Assembly: GCF_900637685.1 (NCBI RefSeq)
Contig: NZ_LR134388.1
Location: forward strand, 1,058,501-1,122,500
Direction of reading: 5' to 3'
From: Legionella sainthelensi
GTDB lineage: Bacteria > Pseudomonadota > Gammaproteobacteria > Legionellales > Legionellaceae
DNA length: 64,000 nucleotides
How positions within the stretch are numbered: position 1 is the first letter of the stretch; each line of letters starts with the position of its first letter. Below, piece after piece: positions 8,437-16,909 of the stretch. A program made the position numbers and the translations under genes. The notes under the pieces were generated by a model. It was not told where the DNA came from, made no database searches, and was given only the letters and a program-made list of their open reading frames with translations.

Positions 8437-8481
8437 TTCCCTACTGAACGTCCAGCCACGGGGTTAGGGAATGAAGTGGCC
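8437..8481 (-). ncRNA. Conserved pseudoknot following hammerhead copy B
   Basis: Minus-strand helices GGCCAC (8481-8476) with GTGGCT (8459-8454), and TTCCCT (8471-8466) with AGGGAA (8442-8437), interleave as an H-type pseudoknot. Total length (45 nt), helix positions and spacing equal copy A at 2149-2193. The sequence between helices differs at many positions, and helix 1 shows paired changes including a G-U. This supports conserved RNA structure rather than recent duplication. Confidence 0.65.
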
Positions 8482-8482
8482 T

Positions 8483-8538
8483 AGCATAAGACGTCGGTTG
8501 ACGTTTCGCCGGGGTTTCACCAGCTCATCAGTTGTGCT
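8483..8538 (-). ncRNA. Type I hammerhead ribozyme candidate, copy B
   Basis: Minus-strand order: stem I AGCACAA (8538-8532), core CTGATGA (8531-8525), stem II GCTGG/CCGGC (8524-8520 with 8512-8508, loop TGAAACC), core GAAA (8507-8504), stem III CGTC-AACC-GACG (8503-8492) closed by A15.1-U16.1, C17 at 8490, then TTATGCT (8489-8483) pairing back to stem I with one A-C mismatch. Stem II differs from copy A at three pair positions, yet all five pairs hold (one G-U). It lies upstream of the two recombinase genes. The predicted cut is between 8490 and 8489. Confidence 0.9.
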
Positions 8539-8589
8539 TGATTCCAAATTAGCAAAGCGGTGCTTGCTTCGCAAGGGGTTTTGGAAAGA

Positions 8590-8707
8590 ATTTTGTCCAA
8601 TCCCGATTGGCGGGATCGGACAAAATGCTGAAATGTGTTGATTTTACGCGGTAAAATCAAGGTGATTTTTCTGCGTCACTGCTGGGAAATTTACAGTGAC
8701 GCAGAAA
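8590..8707. repeat. Three consecutive inverted repeats between hammerhead B and a membrane-protein gene
   Basis: Hairpin 1: arms 8590-8605 and 8611-8626, 15 of 16 pairs, 5-nt loop. Hairpin 2: arms 8638-8647 and 8651-8660, 10 of 10, 3-nt loop. Hairpin 3: arms 8668-8681 and 8694-8707, 14 of 14, 12-nt loop. No T-run follows on either strand, so they are not ordinary terminators, although the third ends just before a stop codon (minus strand). Clusters of strong inverted repeats like this occur at transfer or replication origins of conjugative elements. An oriT role is inference only. Confidence 0.7.
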
Positions 8708-8709
8708 TG

Positions 8710-9285
8710 CTATTTATCAAATTCAGTATCCTCTTCTAATGCTTCTTCAAGATTTATTTTGGTAAAATATTGTATTGCATAAATCACATTCACTAATAAT
8801 GAAAAAAATAACCAAAAGAATAGTATTTTTCCAATTAATTTAATGCAAAAGTAAGGGATGTGTAAGCTATTAAATACTACTAGCAGTGTTAGTAGTATTG
8901 TACTTGTGAAACAGATGTAACCTAATAATAATGAGATAAATGATTTTCTGGAATGATTGATCTTTATTTTGTGCCCATTTTTATAGCAATGATAGATAAC
9001 TGGTATTACTACTGAACTAAATAATTTATTACCCCATATTTTTTCAGATAGATGTTTTGATTTTAAGTTTGAAAAGCTAATCAACGCTGCAAATGAAAAA
9101 GCTGAAATAAAAGTCAGTACTGTATAACCAGAGTTTACAAGTTTATCCGTGTCGGATGTTCCAAAAATAGTCAATATGAGTGTCATCATCAAGGGAATAA
9201 TAAAATGATAGGCTAATTTAGGATATCCTTCTGTATAAAATACATAATCAAGATATGGTTTAATCAAAAATTTTAAGCTTCTCAT
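8710..9285 (-). CDS. Four-helix membrane protein, second gene of an unassigned pair
   Basis: 191 residues with four predicted membrane helices (about 25-44, 53-73, 115-137 and 150-173), a short loop between helices 1-2 and a polar region 74-114. The tail is acidic (E-E-A-L-E-E-D-T-E-F-D). No family is recognised. Its start overlaps the 3' end of the upstream soluble-protein gene by 26 bp, so the two are translated together. A soluble protein of about 350 residues plus a small four-helix membrane protein recalls two-gene phage-defence systems such as Kiwa in layout, but I see no sequence match. Confidence 0.65.
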   Translation of the reverse strand: MRSLKFLIKPYLDYVFYTEGYPKLAYHFIIPLMMTLILTIFGTSDTDKLVNSGYTVLTFISAFSFAALISFSNLKSKHLSEKIWGNKLFSSVVIPVIYHCYKNGHKIKINHSRKSFISLLLGYICFTSTILLTLLVVFNSLHIPYFCIKLIGKILFFWLFFSLLVNVIYAIQYFTKINLEEALEEDTEFDK

Positions 9286-10303
9286 TGGTAAGTACCTCGT
9301 GGAGAACTTTTTGTACTACTTTCGGTATTACGTGGGTATAATTTACATCGATTACATTTTCATCAAATTCTAATATTTCCTTATGGAAAAAATATTCTTG
9401 TAATATCCCTTCTGGTGTCGTTTGATTGGAAAGTTCATATTCATTAGTTTTTGTTGTACCCGATAGATCTACTGTGACTTTTAGTCGATCATACTCTAAC
9501 TTCTTTGTTCTCACCACTGTAGCTAAACCTTTTAACTGTTCATCTGGGGTGAGGTCTATTTTCTTTGGTGGAGTTAAAACAAGTTCACTTTTTCCTGTAT
9601 ATACAAAGGGTGATTCATCTTGATTTTGGTTTACAGGATGATTTCGTGTGAGTTTTATACCTATAACTTTACCGGATTTTAAAATTTCTTCGAGAGTTTC
9701 ACCTTTTAATGCTAGTACTTCTACCTGGGGATGTACTGATATTTTTCGTTCATCTCTTTGATACTCAGTAGTCCAATCTCTTAAGATGGCATTTAATCCT
9801 TTTTGGATTTGATTCGGGTATATGTATGGGCGAGCTTCTAATGCTACAAAAAGATGAGATGATTTTGTTATTTTACTTCCAATAACTTTCATGATTATGT
9901 GAGAAACTAGGCGGACTCCTTCATAATCCTGTTGTTCAATTTTTCGCTCTGAATTTGTATTGAAATTATACAAATCATTTGCGTGTATATTTCTATTTGC
10001 ATAGAAGAAAAGGCAAGCTGAGACTGTTTTTTGCTCATCGATAAACTGAAAATCATTAAATTTAATAAGAACGTTTTCTAGTGAATGAGTTAATTGAGTT
10101 GAATTTAAGTAATTTAAAAGATTTTCGATAGTGTATTTTTTTTTAAAATCAATATCATTTTTTAGCAACGAATCAAAAAATGTACGCTTATTTCGTTTTT
10201 TTTCCTCATCTGTAAGTTCGGGATCATTTTGAACAAAACGACCTGTTAAAGACAATTTAAGTTCAAAAATGTAAAATTGCGTTTCGTTATTTTTAAGCCC
10301 CAT
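9260..10303 (-). CDS. Unassigned soluble protein, first gene of a pair
   Basis: 347 residues, MGLKNNETQFYIFELKLSLT, no signal peptide or membrane helix. The protein is lysine and glutamate rich, with a beta-rich N-terminal start and a central S-S-H-L-F-V-A-L-E-A-R-P-Y-I block. The C-terminal part alternates strands and charged helices. No nuclease, ATPase or kinase motif is visible. The downstream four-helix protein overlaps it by 26 bp. The pair sits in the accessory region beside recombinase genes. Function unknown. Confidence 0.65.
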   Translation of the reverse strand: MGLKNNETQFYIFELKLSLTGRFVQNDPELTDEEKKRNKRTFFDSLLKNDIDFKKKYTIENLLNYLNSTQLTHSLENVLIKFNDFQFIDEQKTVSACLFFYANRNIHANDLYNFNTNSERKIEQQDYEGVRLVSHIIMKVIGSKITKSSHLFVALEARPYIYPNQIQKGLNAILRDWTTEYQRDERKISVHPQVEVLALKGETLEEILKSGKVIGIKLTRNHPVNQNQDESPFVYTGKSELVLTPPKKIDLTPDEQLKGLATVVRTKKLEYDRLKVTVDLSGTTKTNEYELSNQTTPEGILQEYFFHKEILEFDENVIDVNYTHVIPKVVQKVLHEVLTNEKLKIFD

Positions 10304-10439
10304 TGCTCATCTCCCGATAGGCCTTTTTTTAATCCATGAATGTCAAATTTGAGACATATAAACAATTTTCTGATTATAGCATTAAATACAATGTCATGTT
10401 ACGTTGGGGGAGATTTGCACGTATGTGAGTCTAATATGA

Positions 10440-10582
10440 AAGGGATTCTAATTTCCAAACTTCATTTCCATTTACCAGAATATATGCCTGTCCTTTAGGC
10501 AAAGAGATAATATCATCGACCCAATCATAGGCACTAAAAAAGTCTGAACCCGATCCTCCTTAGTCGTATTAAAATATACTCC
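10440..10582 (-). pseudogene. Decayed 3' end of a second traD-like gene
   Basis: Read on the minus strand from 10582, the frame gives G-V-Y-F-N-T-T-K-E-D-R-V-Q-T, then V-P-M-I-G. After a one-base slip it continues D-D-I-I-S-L-P-K-G-Q-A-Y-I-L-V-N-G-N-E. This parallels the C-terminal 60 residues of the intact TraD encoded at 14903-16909 (G-V-Y-F-N-T-T-N-E-D-R-V-Q-T; D-D-I-I-S-L-P-K-G-Q-A). No start or remaining domain is present. The remnant is what is left of a second coupling-protein gene and marks a recombination joint. Confidence 0.85.
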
Positions 10583-10606
10583 TTCACAAAAATAAATATT
10601 TATTGC

Positions 10607-11608
10607 TCACTTGGTTGAAAATAATGACTCTAATAATGGCTTTAGAAACGCTTCTTCTGATCTAATATATTTTATACACGGGATCATTTTTTCTTCGATA
10701 ATTTCACGACCTTTTCGTATTTCAGCCTCATCAGTAGAAACCTCGCCTAACATACGATGTATGTTAAATTCAGTCCATGCCAATACACAATGCCCTAGCC
10801 ACCCCATGAATGCTTGATGAGAAGATGTTACCCATGTTTTAGAAATATGTTGATTGTATGTGGTGATTAGTTTCTGCAAGAAAGGAACATTTGCCTTTTG
10901 ATATAAAATAATACCACTCCATTCCAACCCATATCCGATTATTTCCAGCATAGGATTCATCAAACCGGCACTTTCCCAGTCAATAATATGTGGTTTATTT
11001 TGATTATCCCAAAGCACATTTTGAATGTGCATGTCTCTATGTGTAATAACAGATTCTTGTTTTAGAGCTGGGATTGCCTGAAAATAGGCTTGATTCCAAT
11101 CTGAAATTACTGGCAATAGCGCCATCAAATCAGAGTGTTTGGAGCGCTCAATAAGTTTTACCCAATGCGGGTCTTCAAAATAATCGTACTGAGCTTCATC
11201 TATTTCAGCGTGATGAATATCTGCGGTATGAATTAACGAGTACAACTCGCCGATCGAACGAGCATGCTCAAGCGTTAACTTATACTCATCAAGTAAATGA
11301 CCGTCGATATATGGATAGATTATGTAATGATCTTTAGCGATGTTAGTAACATACTCATCATTAAAAGATAAAGCATTCACCGCAGGTATTGCATTTTTAG
11401 CCATTTTATTGGCAATCTGTTCGGAGCACTCATACGACTTTTTAAAATGACTTTTATCGGTAATATGCGGATTTAATCGTTTAATTGCAAAGATACCTTT
11501 GCTTGTTTCTATTTTAATCATGGTATGTAAAGCACCGCCTTTAAGTAATTCAGGCTGTGTTTTTAACTCACCAAGTTGTAGCTTATCTACCAATGGTTGC
11601 ATATTCAT
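10607..11608 (-). CDS. APH/SrkA-like phosphotransferase
   Basis: 333 residues from the ATG at 11608, two bases after the stop of the preceding gene. A TTG at 11620 is the alternative. The fold signature is intact: T-H-R-D-M-H-I-Q-N-V-L-W near 202 (catalytic Asp, metal Asn) and H-I-I-D-W-E near 220. The N-lobe lysine lies in F-A-I-K-R-L. It resembles the SrkA/homoserine-kinase-like branch of APH kinases, which phosphorylate small molecules or proteins. It is the last of five tightly packed minus-strand genes. Confidence 0.8.
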   Translation of the reverse strand: MNMQPLVDKLQLGELKTQPELLKGGALHTMIKIETSKGIFAIKRLNPHITDKSHFKKSYECSEQIANKMAKNAIPAVNALSFNDEYVTNIAKDHYIIYPYIDGHLLDEYKLTLEHARSIGELYSLIHTADIHHAEIDEAQYDYFEDPHWVKLIERSKHSDLMALLPVISDWNQAYFQAIPALKQESVITHRDMHIQNVLWDNQNKPHIIDWESAGLMNPMLEIIGYGLEWSGIILYQKANVPFLQKLITTYNQHISKTWVTSSHQAFMGWLGHCVLAWTEFNIHRMLGEVSTDEAEIRKGREIIEEKMIPCIKYIRSEEAFLKPLLESLFSTK

Positions 11609-11609
11609 A

Positions 11610-12080
11610 CTATTCTTCAATCAGGTTGATACAATTTGTTATCAAGTTGGTGACTTTATCAATCGAAAAATTGGGGCAATATCGAGGATACTTTCTATTC
11701 AAACCACCGGAATTTTTTTCTAATAATTGCAGGTTATATTGGAGCATATCCACTATATCAAATTTGTCCTTATCCCACTTGTTTTCTTGATGAACGCCAA
11801 AACCACCATCAAAAAGCAACCCGTTTGGTAATCTAATTAATACATGCCAACATTCATCAGAATTTTTTACCATGATAAAGGCAATATTTACTTTTTCAGT
11901 AAATTTTTGATTCCAAATTGTATAAAAAACATTAGCAAAAGGTCCACATGGGCCTGAGTTTATTGCCGGTTCCCCAAAATTTTCACCAGCAATTTTGACA
12001 AAGCCATATAGGTTATTTATTTGTTCTGATAGTTCATTTAACAGAATTAAAGTTTTATTTTCGTCCATATGATAATTCAT
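11610..12080 (-). CDS. Possible Cys-His-Asp (transglutaminase/papain-like fold) protein
   Basis: 156 residues. The order S-G-P-C-G-P-F-A-N near 42, then E-C-W-H-V-L-I near 78, then F-D-G-G-F-G-V near 91 gives a Cys, His and Asp in the spacing of transglutaminase or NlpC-like catalytic triads. I cannot place it in a named family. It overlaps the upstream cyclase-like gene by 4 bp (ATGA), so it is translationally coupled, and the APH-like gene follows at once. A role processing the product of the neighbouring enzymes is inference. Confidence 0.65.
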   Translation of the reverse strand: MNYHMDENKTLILLNELSEQINNLYGFVKIAGENFGEPAINSGPCGPFANVFYTIWNQKFTEKVNIAFIMVKNSDECWHVLIRLPNGLLFDGGFGVHQENKWDKDKFDIVDMLQYNLQLLEKNSGGLNRKYPRYCPNFSIDKVTNLITNCINLIEE

Positions 12081-12760
12081 GGCAATAGCCCAATTAAACG
12101 CATAGGCGCTTCGGTCGCTTGTCTAACTTTCAGTGGGAAGGCCATGACAAAACTACCTATAGATGGTAATTGCTCACTAATTGCAATGTTTTCCACGATG
12201 TATCGTCCTGAACCTAACAAGATGCGATGCACAGGATAACCATCATCTGGTCTATCAGGCGATAAGGTATCTATACCTAAACCCATAATATCCCGTGATA
12301 CCAGCAAAGTGGCTGTTTCAGCCGAGATAGAGGGAAACTTATGGTTGTTACGATATTGAGTGGGGTTGTCCCAGAAGCGTGACCAGCCCGTTTTGATGAT
12401 GACAAATGAATCAGGAGGAATAAGGTCATGTGTTTTTTCAAAATCAGCGATATCTTGGGGTGTCAGGCTGTAAAGTTCATGTGCCTTTTGGGATACATCA
12501 ATAACTACACAAGGAGCGACTAATTGATCCAGCGGGATTTGATCTATAGAGAGGCCATTAGGGCAGCAGTGCGAGGGGGCATCCATATGCGTTCCCATTC
12601 CGGCTGGCATCGTGAAATGTTGTACGCGAAATGGAGTTTCACTAGTACAGTCCGCGTAATCCAATACTATTGATGACGTAAAACCACAGTTTTTTTCCCA
12701 GGCAGGACTGTTTGCATCTAAAGTATGGGTTAATTCGACGAGCTGAAATGGAAATTTCAT
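12077..12760 (-). CDS. Cyclase/KynB-family metal-dependent hydrolase
   Basis: 227 residues. The family motif H-x-G-T-H-x-D-A-P-x-H appears as G-M-G-T-H-M-D-A-P-S-H near residue 54. It supplies His and Asp ligands for zinc or manganese in kynurenine formamidase and related bacterial cyclases. Later F-V-I-I-K-T-G-W and a G-x-G-I-D-T-L-S-P-D block are typical too. Length fits the family (about 210-230). It opens an amide or lactone ring in known relatives. The substrate here is unknown. It follows the double-GNAT gene by 4 bp. Confidence 0.85.
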   Translation of the reverse strand: MKFPFQLVELTHTLDANSPAWEKNCGFTSSIVLDYADCTSETPFRVQHFTMPAGMGTHMDAPSHCCPNGLSIDQIPLDQLVAPCVVIDVSQKAHELYSLTPQDIADFEKTHDLIPPDSFVIIKTGWSRFWDNPTQYRNNHKFPSISAETATLLVSRDIMGLGIDTLSPDRPDDGYPVHRILLGSGRYIVENIAISEQLPSIGSFVMAFPLKVRQATEAPMRLIGLLP

Positions 12761-12764
12761 TTGG

Positions 12765-13760
12765 TCATTTCACCTTTTTAGTAAACCATAATATCAAATC
12801 ATCATCCAAACAAACCATTTTTCCTGGATCAACTGGTTTATAGTCATAAGTGACCCCCAGTCCATCAGGAATATAGCCGCGTTTGATGTAAAGCCGTTGC
12901 GCTTGTCCATATCCCCCATCTTGTCCGCCATATAAACCAACGCCAAGACCTACACGATCATGCTGACTTGCTGCTTTTTCTTCAGCGGTTGTTAGTAAAG
13001 TAGTTCCTATTCCAAATTTGCGAAAAGAAGGCAATACATTTAAGTCCATAATTTCTGGGATTTGTTTATGAGCAAGGGGTTCATAGAGTGATGTCCACTT
13101 TAAAGTAACATAGCCGGAAATTTGGTCTTTAAAATAGGCCAACCACACCATTCGCTCAGCGTCTTGCTGTTCTTGGTAATACTTTTCAAATAATGAGGCC
13201 GGCTTTTGCCAATTTGCTTTTTGAAAAGCATCGACCAGGCAGGGTATATCGGATAACTCCAGTGCTTTAATAACAATTGCTTGTTGGTTTATTGCTAGAG
13301 GTTCAAGCTGTTTCATCATATACGCCATATTCCACTCATATCCGGCGGGTTTTAAATCAAAAAGAGCTTTAAAACCAACCGATTGGTAGAACAGATACGT
13401 TTTAAGATAATTCTCTTCTGATTCAGAAGGGCTTAGCGTTTCAACAGTTATAGTTTTAGCATCTTGTGTTATAGCAAAATGACAAGCTTCATCTATTAAT
13501 TGTTTTCCAACACCTTGACGGTGAAAATCACGTCTCACGGCCATCCAATAAATATTGGCATTATTAGGATAAGGAAAATCAATTGAAATGAGACCAATAT
13601 AGTTATCATCCTTTTTCGCAGCGAAATTTATACGTTTTGTAACACCTATAGCGTAATGCTCATTTGCTTCGGGTAATCCGAAGTACTCCGGTAACTCCGC
13701 TGTAATTTTTTGACACAAGGCTTTAGCTAGTTCACCCGTTATTTTTTCAATTTGAATCAT
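12765..13760 (-). CDS. Tandem double-GNAT acetyltransferase
   Basis: 331 residues with two GNAT halves. Residues 1-155 have R-R-D-F-H-R-Q-G-V-G-K-Q-L (acetyl-CoA loop) near 77 and F-Y-Q-S-V-G-F near 127. Residues 160-331 have P-S-F-R-K-F-G-I-G-T-T-L-L near 243 and a Y-I-K-R-G-Y-I-P-D segment near 290. Both loops keep the R/K-x-x-G-x-G/A core, so both halves may bind acetyl-CoA. It overlaps the preceding kinase-like gene by 4 bp. Confidence 0.85.
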   Translation of the reverse strand: MIQIEKITGELAKALCQKITAELPEYFGLPEANEHYAIGVTKRINFAAKKDDNYIGLISIDFPYPNNANIYWMAVRRDFHRQGVGKQLIDEACHFAITQDAKTITVETLSPSESEENYLKTYLFYQSVGFKALFDLKPAGYEWNMAYMMKQLEPLAINQQAIVIKALELSDIPCLVDAFQKANWQKPASLFEKYYQEQQDAERMVWLAYFKDQISGYVTLKWTSLYEPLAHKQIPEIMDLNVLPSFRKFGIGTTLLTTAEEKAASQHDRVGLGVGLYGGQDGGYGQAQRLYIKRGYIPDGLGVTYDYKPVDPGKMVCLDDDLILWFTKKVK

Positions 13761-14824
13761 AGCATTTTCCCTGCCGCACTGTTTATGAGCATTCCATTCA
13801 GATGATTTGATGGATACGGAGTTGATTTATCTTTCTGAATTTCTTTATAAAATGTATGCATTTTTTCTGCAATAGGGGCATTTTTAGAAAGGATTTCATT
13901 TATTTTATCGGGCAATTTAATTGAAAGTTTATTTGCTAAGTAATCACTTAAAGTCTTGTCCCAATGTTCCTTTCCCGCATAAGTTGTTAGGACACCATGT
14001 AGCAAATTGACTGAATAACTACATCTATCATAATGTTCATGGTCTTTTACAAAATTATGTTCGGTCATTGATAAGTCGAATTGCTTTGATAGTGCCAAAC
14101 CAAAATCACTGAGGTAAATGTCATCTTCATCAGCTAAAATGTTATGAAAATGAGCATCCATATGAAGAAAACCATTTTCATGCATAAATTTTAAAACTGT
14201 TTCAAAAGATTTATTCACTCTTTTTAAGTGGTTGATTGAGTCTAATTCAGCAATGCTTGATGACAAAACTTCTTTTAAATATTGGTGTAAATTTTTCGGG
14301 AAATGCTCAAGAAATAATAAAACACTAGCGCTCGAACTATTCAGACCATGCACACGCTCTTTGATACTTTCGTTGTTTTCCCAATAAGCAAAATATTTTT
14401 CTGTAGATTCCCAATAGGAAAGATCTGTTTTACTTGAAGAGTTAGGGATAATGCGCCAGCTATACAGAATTGGAAAATTGGGGCACTTACCACTGATCAC
14501 CCAGTTGGTTGTCATGATGTGTGCTGCAAGCTCACGCCAAGCGCTAAAACCAGCTGAGCCAATACCATATTGATAGCACATTGGTAATTTAAAAATATTA
14601 GCCGTTGACATGAAGTTATCTGGCTTGAGTTCAAGTTCAGTAATTGGAACCCTTTTTACAAAAACCGGGATATTTTCTATATCTATTCGAACAGAAGTTC
14701 CTCCAATACCAGCATGCACCTCTTTCCCGGTTGACAGGACTTGTTGTAATTGTTGATTGCTCATACACGCTAATGTGTTAGAGACAATAGTATATTTTTC
14801 AGTTCGCTTTGATTCAGTATTCAT
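13757..14824 (-). CDS. Protein-kinase-like fold protein
   Basis: 355 residues. The catalytic loop H-M-D-A-H-F-H-N-I-L near 220 and L-S-D-F-G-L-A-L-S near 238 match the H-x-D-x-x-x-x-N and D-F-G motifs of the kinase/APH superfamily. The N-lobe has I-P-V-F-V-K-R-V-P near 51, supplying the likely ATP lysine. It may phosphorylate a small molecule or protein. It is the first gene of the five-gene set (14824 to 10607), with a leader of about 80 bp after traD's end. Confidence 0.8.
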   Translation of the reverse strand: MNTESKRTEKYTIVSNTLACMSNQQLQQVLSTGKEVHAGIGGTSVRIDIENIPVFVKRVPITELELKPDNFMSTANIFKLPMCYQYGIGSAGFSAWRELAAHIMTTNWVISGKCPNFPILYSWRIIPNSSSKTDLSYWESTEKYFAYWENNESIKERVHGLNSSSASVLLFLEHFPKNLHQYLKEVLSSSIAELDSINHLKRVNKSFETVLKFMHENGFLHMDAHFHNILADEDDIYLSDFGLALSKQFDLSMTEHNFVKDHEHYDRCSYSVNLLHGVLTTYAGKEHWDKTLSDYLANKLSIKLPDKINEILSKNAPIAEKMHTFYKEIQKDKSTPYPSNHLNGMLINSAAGKML

Positions 14825-14902
14825 TCTTATGCGTTTCTGGTTATACCCTTAGAACTAAATCTTCATTAGGTGATTGGAATATAATGCTTTGAATAAATTG
14901 TA

Positions 14903-16909
14903 TCATATAGTGCGATTGAAGTAGGTGCTGAATATTGGCAATTGTGTATTAGTCTGTTTTTTGCAACTTATAGGTAGAGGAATTCGAATTTTGTATAGTT
15001 CTCCACCATTTACTATCATAAAAGCCTGTCCTTTAGGTAAAGAAATAATATCATCCACTCCAATCATCGGCACAGAAGATGTTTGTACTCTGTCTTCATT
15101 AGTCGTATTAAAATAAACTCCATCATCCCCATGTGGTGTGTCGTTAACCATAGAAACTTGGGTATGCCCGACAACACCTACTTGCGGCAGCACTTTAACC
15201 AATAGATTTGCCGTTTCCTCATTTTTAACTCTAAGCATTATCAAGGTATTAAAATTTCCCTCAGATACCTCAGCTTTAGCCCTGGAGCCAAGTGCCACCT
15301 CCATATCCTGAATAGTTTGGGCATAAGCAGTAACCTGAAACCCAGCTCCACCAGCTTTATTGAGAATTTTCACGAAAGAATCCTGGATAATCTCTGATAG
15401 CTCATCACAATGCAGATTCAAGGTATAACGAGCATTGGGTTCTTTATAGATTTTGCCAGCAGTGGAAACAAGATCTGATAAGAAAGCCTTACCTACGGCC
15501 TGGGCGATATTAGGATTTGTCAGACTATCTAAGCCAATATAAAGTACCTTTTTATTTTTAATGACATCCATCAGTTCAATATCTCCTGGTTCAATTTTGG
15601 ATGACAGAATTTTAGAAGCATTACTTTTATTAATTTCAGATAACACAGGACCTACACTGGCTGTGATTTTGTCATAGTAGTGTTTATCCATAATAGCTGC
15701 ATCATAAAGGTCTATCAGGATTTGGTCGTGTAGAGCTTCGACATTGTTGCTTTTAATGGTCTTATTGATGTGGTCTTTGACATATTGAATGACTGCCTGA
15801 TGGCGTTCCATAGAGGATTTGGTTTTATTGTTTTTACCAATTTTGCTGTCATGCTCCTCTATAATAGCTTCAATCTCTTGATGATAGTTGGGATAGTGAT
15901 TGGGTAAAATGGTGTCGGCGTATGTCATCAATAGTTGATCTAATCGACTGATATAAAAGGCAATAGATTGATAGGTAATGGGTTGTTTCATTTCCTCAAG
16001 GCCTATAGCCACAATGTTGACATACTTCCAAGCAAAGGCTGCAAATTGTTTCCCTTCTCCTTCTGCAGATATTGCATCAGTAATTCGTGTAGCTACTTCA
16101 CTAATTTGGTCGTAGTTCTTGAGAGGGTTGTACCGTGCCGATTGATTTGCAAAGCCTAAGTGAACGATTTTGAATTCTTCTTTTCGTCCTGATACTTCAC
16201 AGGCAGCCATCATGTCTCTAACCAATTCCTGGTCGCCTTTAGGGTCTACAACGATAACTGCGTCACCGTTTCGAATGTCTTGGTTAATCAGAATGCTGGC
16301 TAATCTAGTTTTGCCGACTCTAGTGGTGCCAACCACAAAAGTATGACCTACACGTACATCTTGAGGAATGTAAACGGGTTTATCTTCTTCTCCAACTCCA
16401 TGCAGAAAGGGACTTCCTCCAACAGGAGGATCGGGTCTAAATAGATTTAACTTAGAACGCTTGTTAAACCATTTTGCTAATCGGGTTTGTTCATGGTTTT
16501 GGCAGAATTGTCTAGCCAGTTGATAGCAATAACCTCTTTGCATAAATTTTTCATTTTTGACTTGCTTGATCTGATGCAGCTTTTGGGTATGGCTTGGTCG
16601 CCATCGAAAGCCTTTGCCCAAGAATAACCAGTTTTTCGATAAAGGAATTTCTTTAGTGGATAGGGCATAGGTAGGCATGGCTAAAAGTCTGCGGTGATAT
16701 CGCTTAACCTTTATTGTTTGCCATGCTCTATAAAGTCCAGGGATTAATAGGGCAATCGCTGCATACAGGCTCATAGTTTGAGTAAGCAAGAACAGATGCG
16801 GTTGGCTATAAGCAAGTAGAGCTAAGGACATACAGGTAATTGCTGACCAGGCTTCTGTTGGTTCTCTTAACAGGTTATTAATTGGATAAGTACTCATAGC
16901 ATTCTCCAA
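14903..16909 (-). CDS. traD: TraD-type coupling protein of the GI-type T4SS
   Basis: 668 residues. Two membrane helices lie near 21-37 and 43-60. Walker A is V-V-G-T-T-R-V-G-K-T-R-L near 193-204 and Walker B-like V-I-V-V-D-P-K-G-D near 217. A distal L-H-C-D-E-L-S-E block and Q-T-I-Q-D-M-E sensor fit VirD4/TraD hexamers of the SXT/TOL-ICE branch. It links relaxosome DNA to the secretion channel at the inner membrane. It ends the conjugation operon and overlaps the small membrane gene upstream by 16 bp. Its 3' end is duplicated as a remnant at 10440-10582. Confidence 0.95.
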   Translation of the reverse strand: MENAMSTYPINNLLREPTEAWSAITCMSLALLAYSQPHLFLLTQTMSLYAAIALLIPGLYRAWQTIKVKRYHRRLLAMPTYALSTKEIPLSKNWLFLGKGFRWRPSHTQKLHQIKQVKNEKFMQRGYCYQLARQFCQNHEQTRLAKWFNKRSKLNLFRPDPPVGGSPFLHGVGEEDKPVYIPQDVRVGHTFVVGTTRVGKTRLASILINQDIRNGDAVIVVDPKGDQELVRDMMAACEVSGRKEEFKIVHLGFANQSARYNPLKNYDQISEVATRITDAISAEGEGKQFAAFAWKYVNIVAIGLEEMKQPITYQSIAFYISRLDQLLMTYADTILPNHYPNYHQEIEAIIEEHDSKIGKNNKTKSSMERHQAVIQYVKDHINKTIKSNNVEALHDQILIDLYDAAIMDKHYYDKITASVGPVLSEINKSNASKILSSKIEPGDIELMDVIKNKKVLYIGLDSLTNPNIAQAVGKAFLSDLVSTAGKIYKEPNARYTLNLHCDELSEIIQDSFVKILNKAGGAGFQVTAYAQTIQDMEVALGSRAKAEVSEGNFNTLIMLRVKNEETANLLVKVLPQVGVVGHTQVSMVNDTPHGDDGVYFNTTNEDRVQTSSVPMIGVDDIISLPKGQAFMIVNGGELYKIRIPLPISCKKQTNTQLPIFSTYFNRTI

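Noticed and set aside
10711..10734. CTGATGA followed by GAAA on the minus strand, a hammerhead-like core
   Set aside because: It lies inside the APH-like coding frame, the segment between has no complementary stem II, and stem III and stem I are absent. Chance match.
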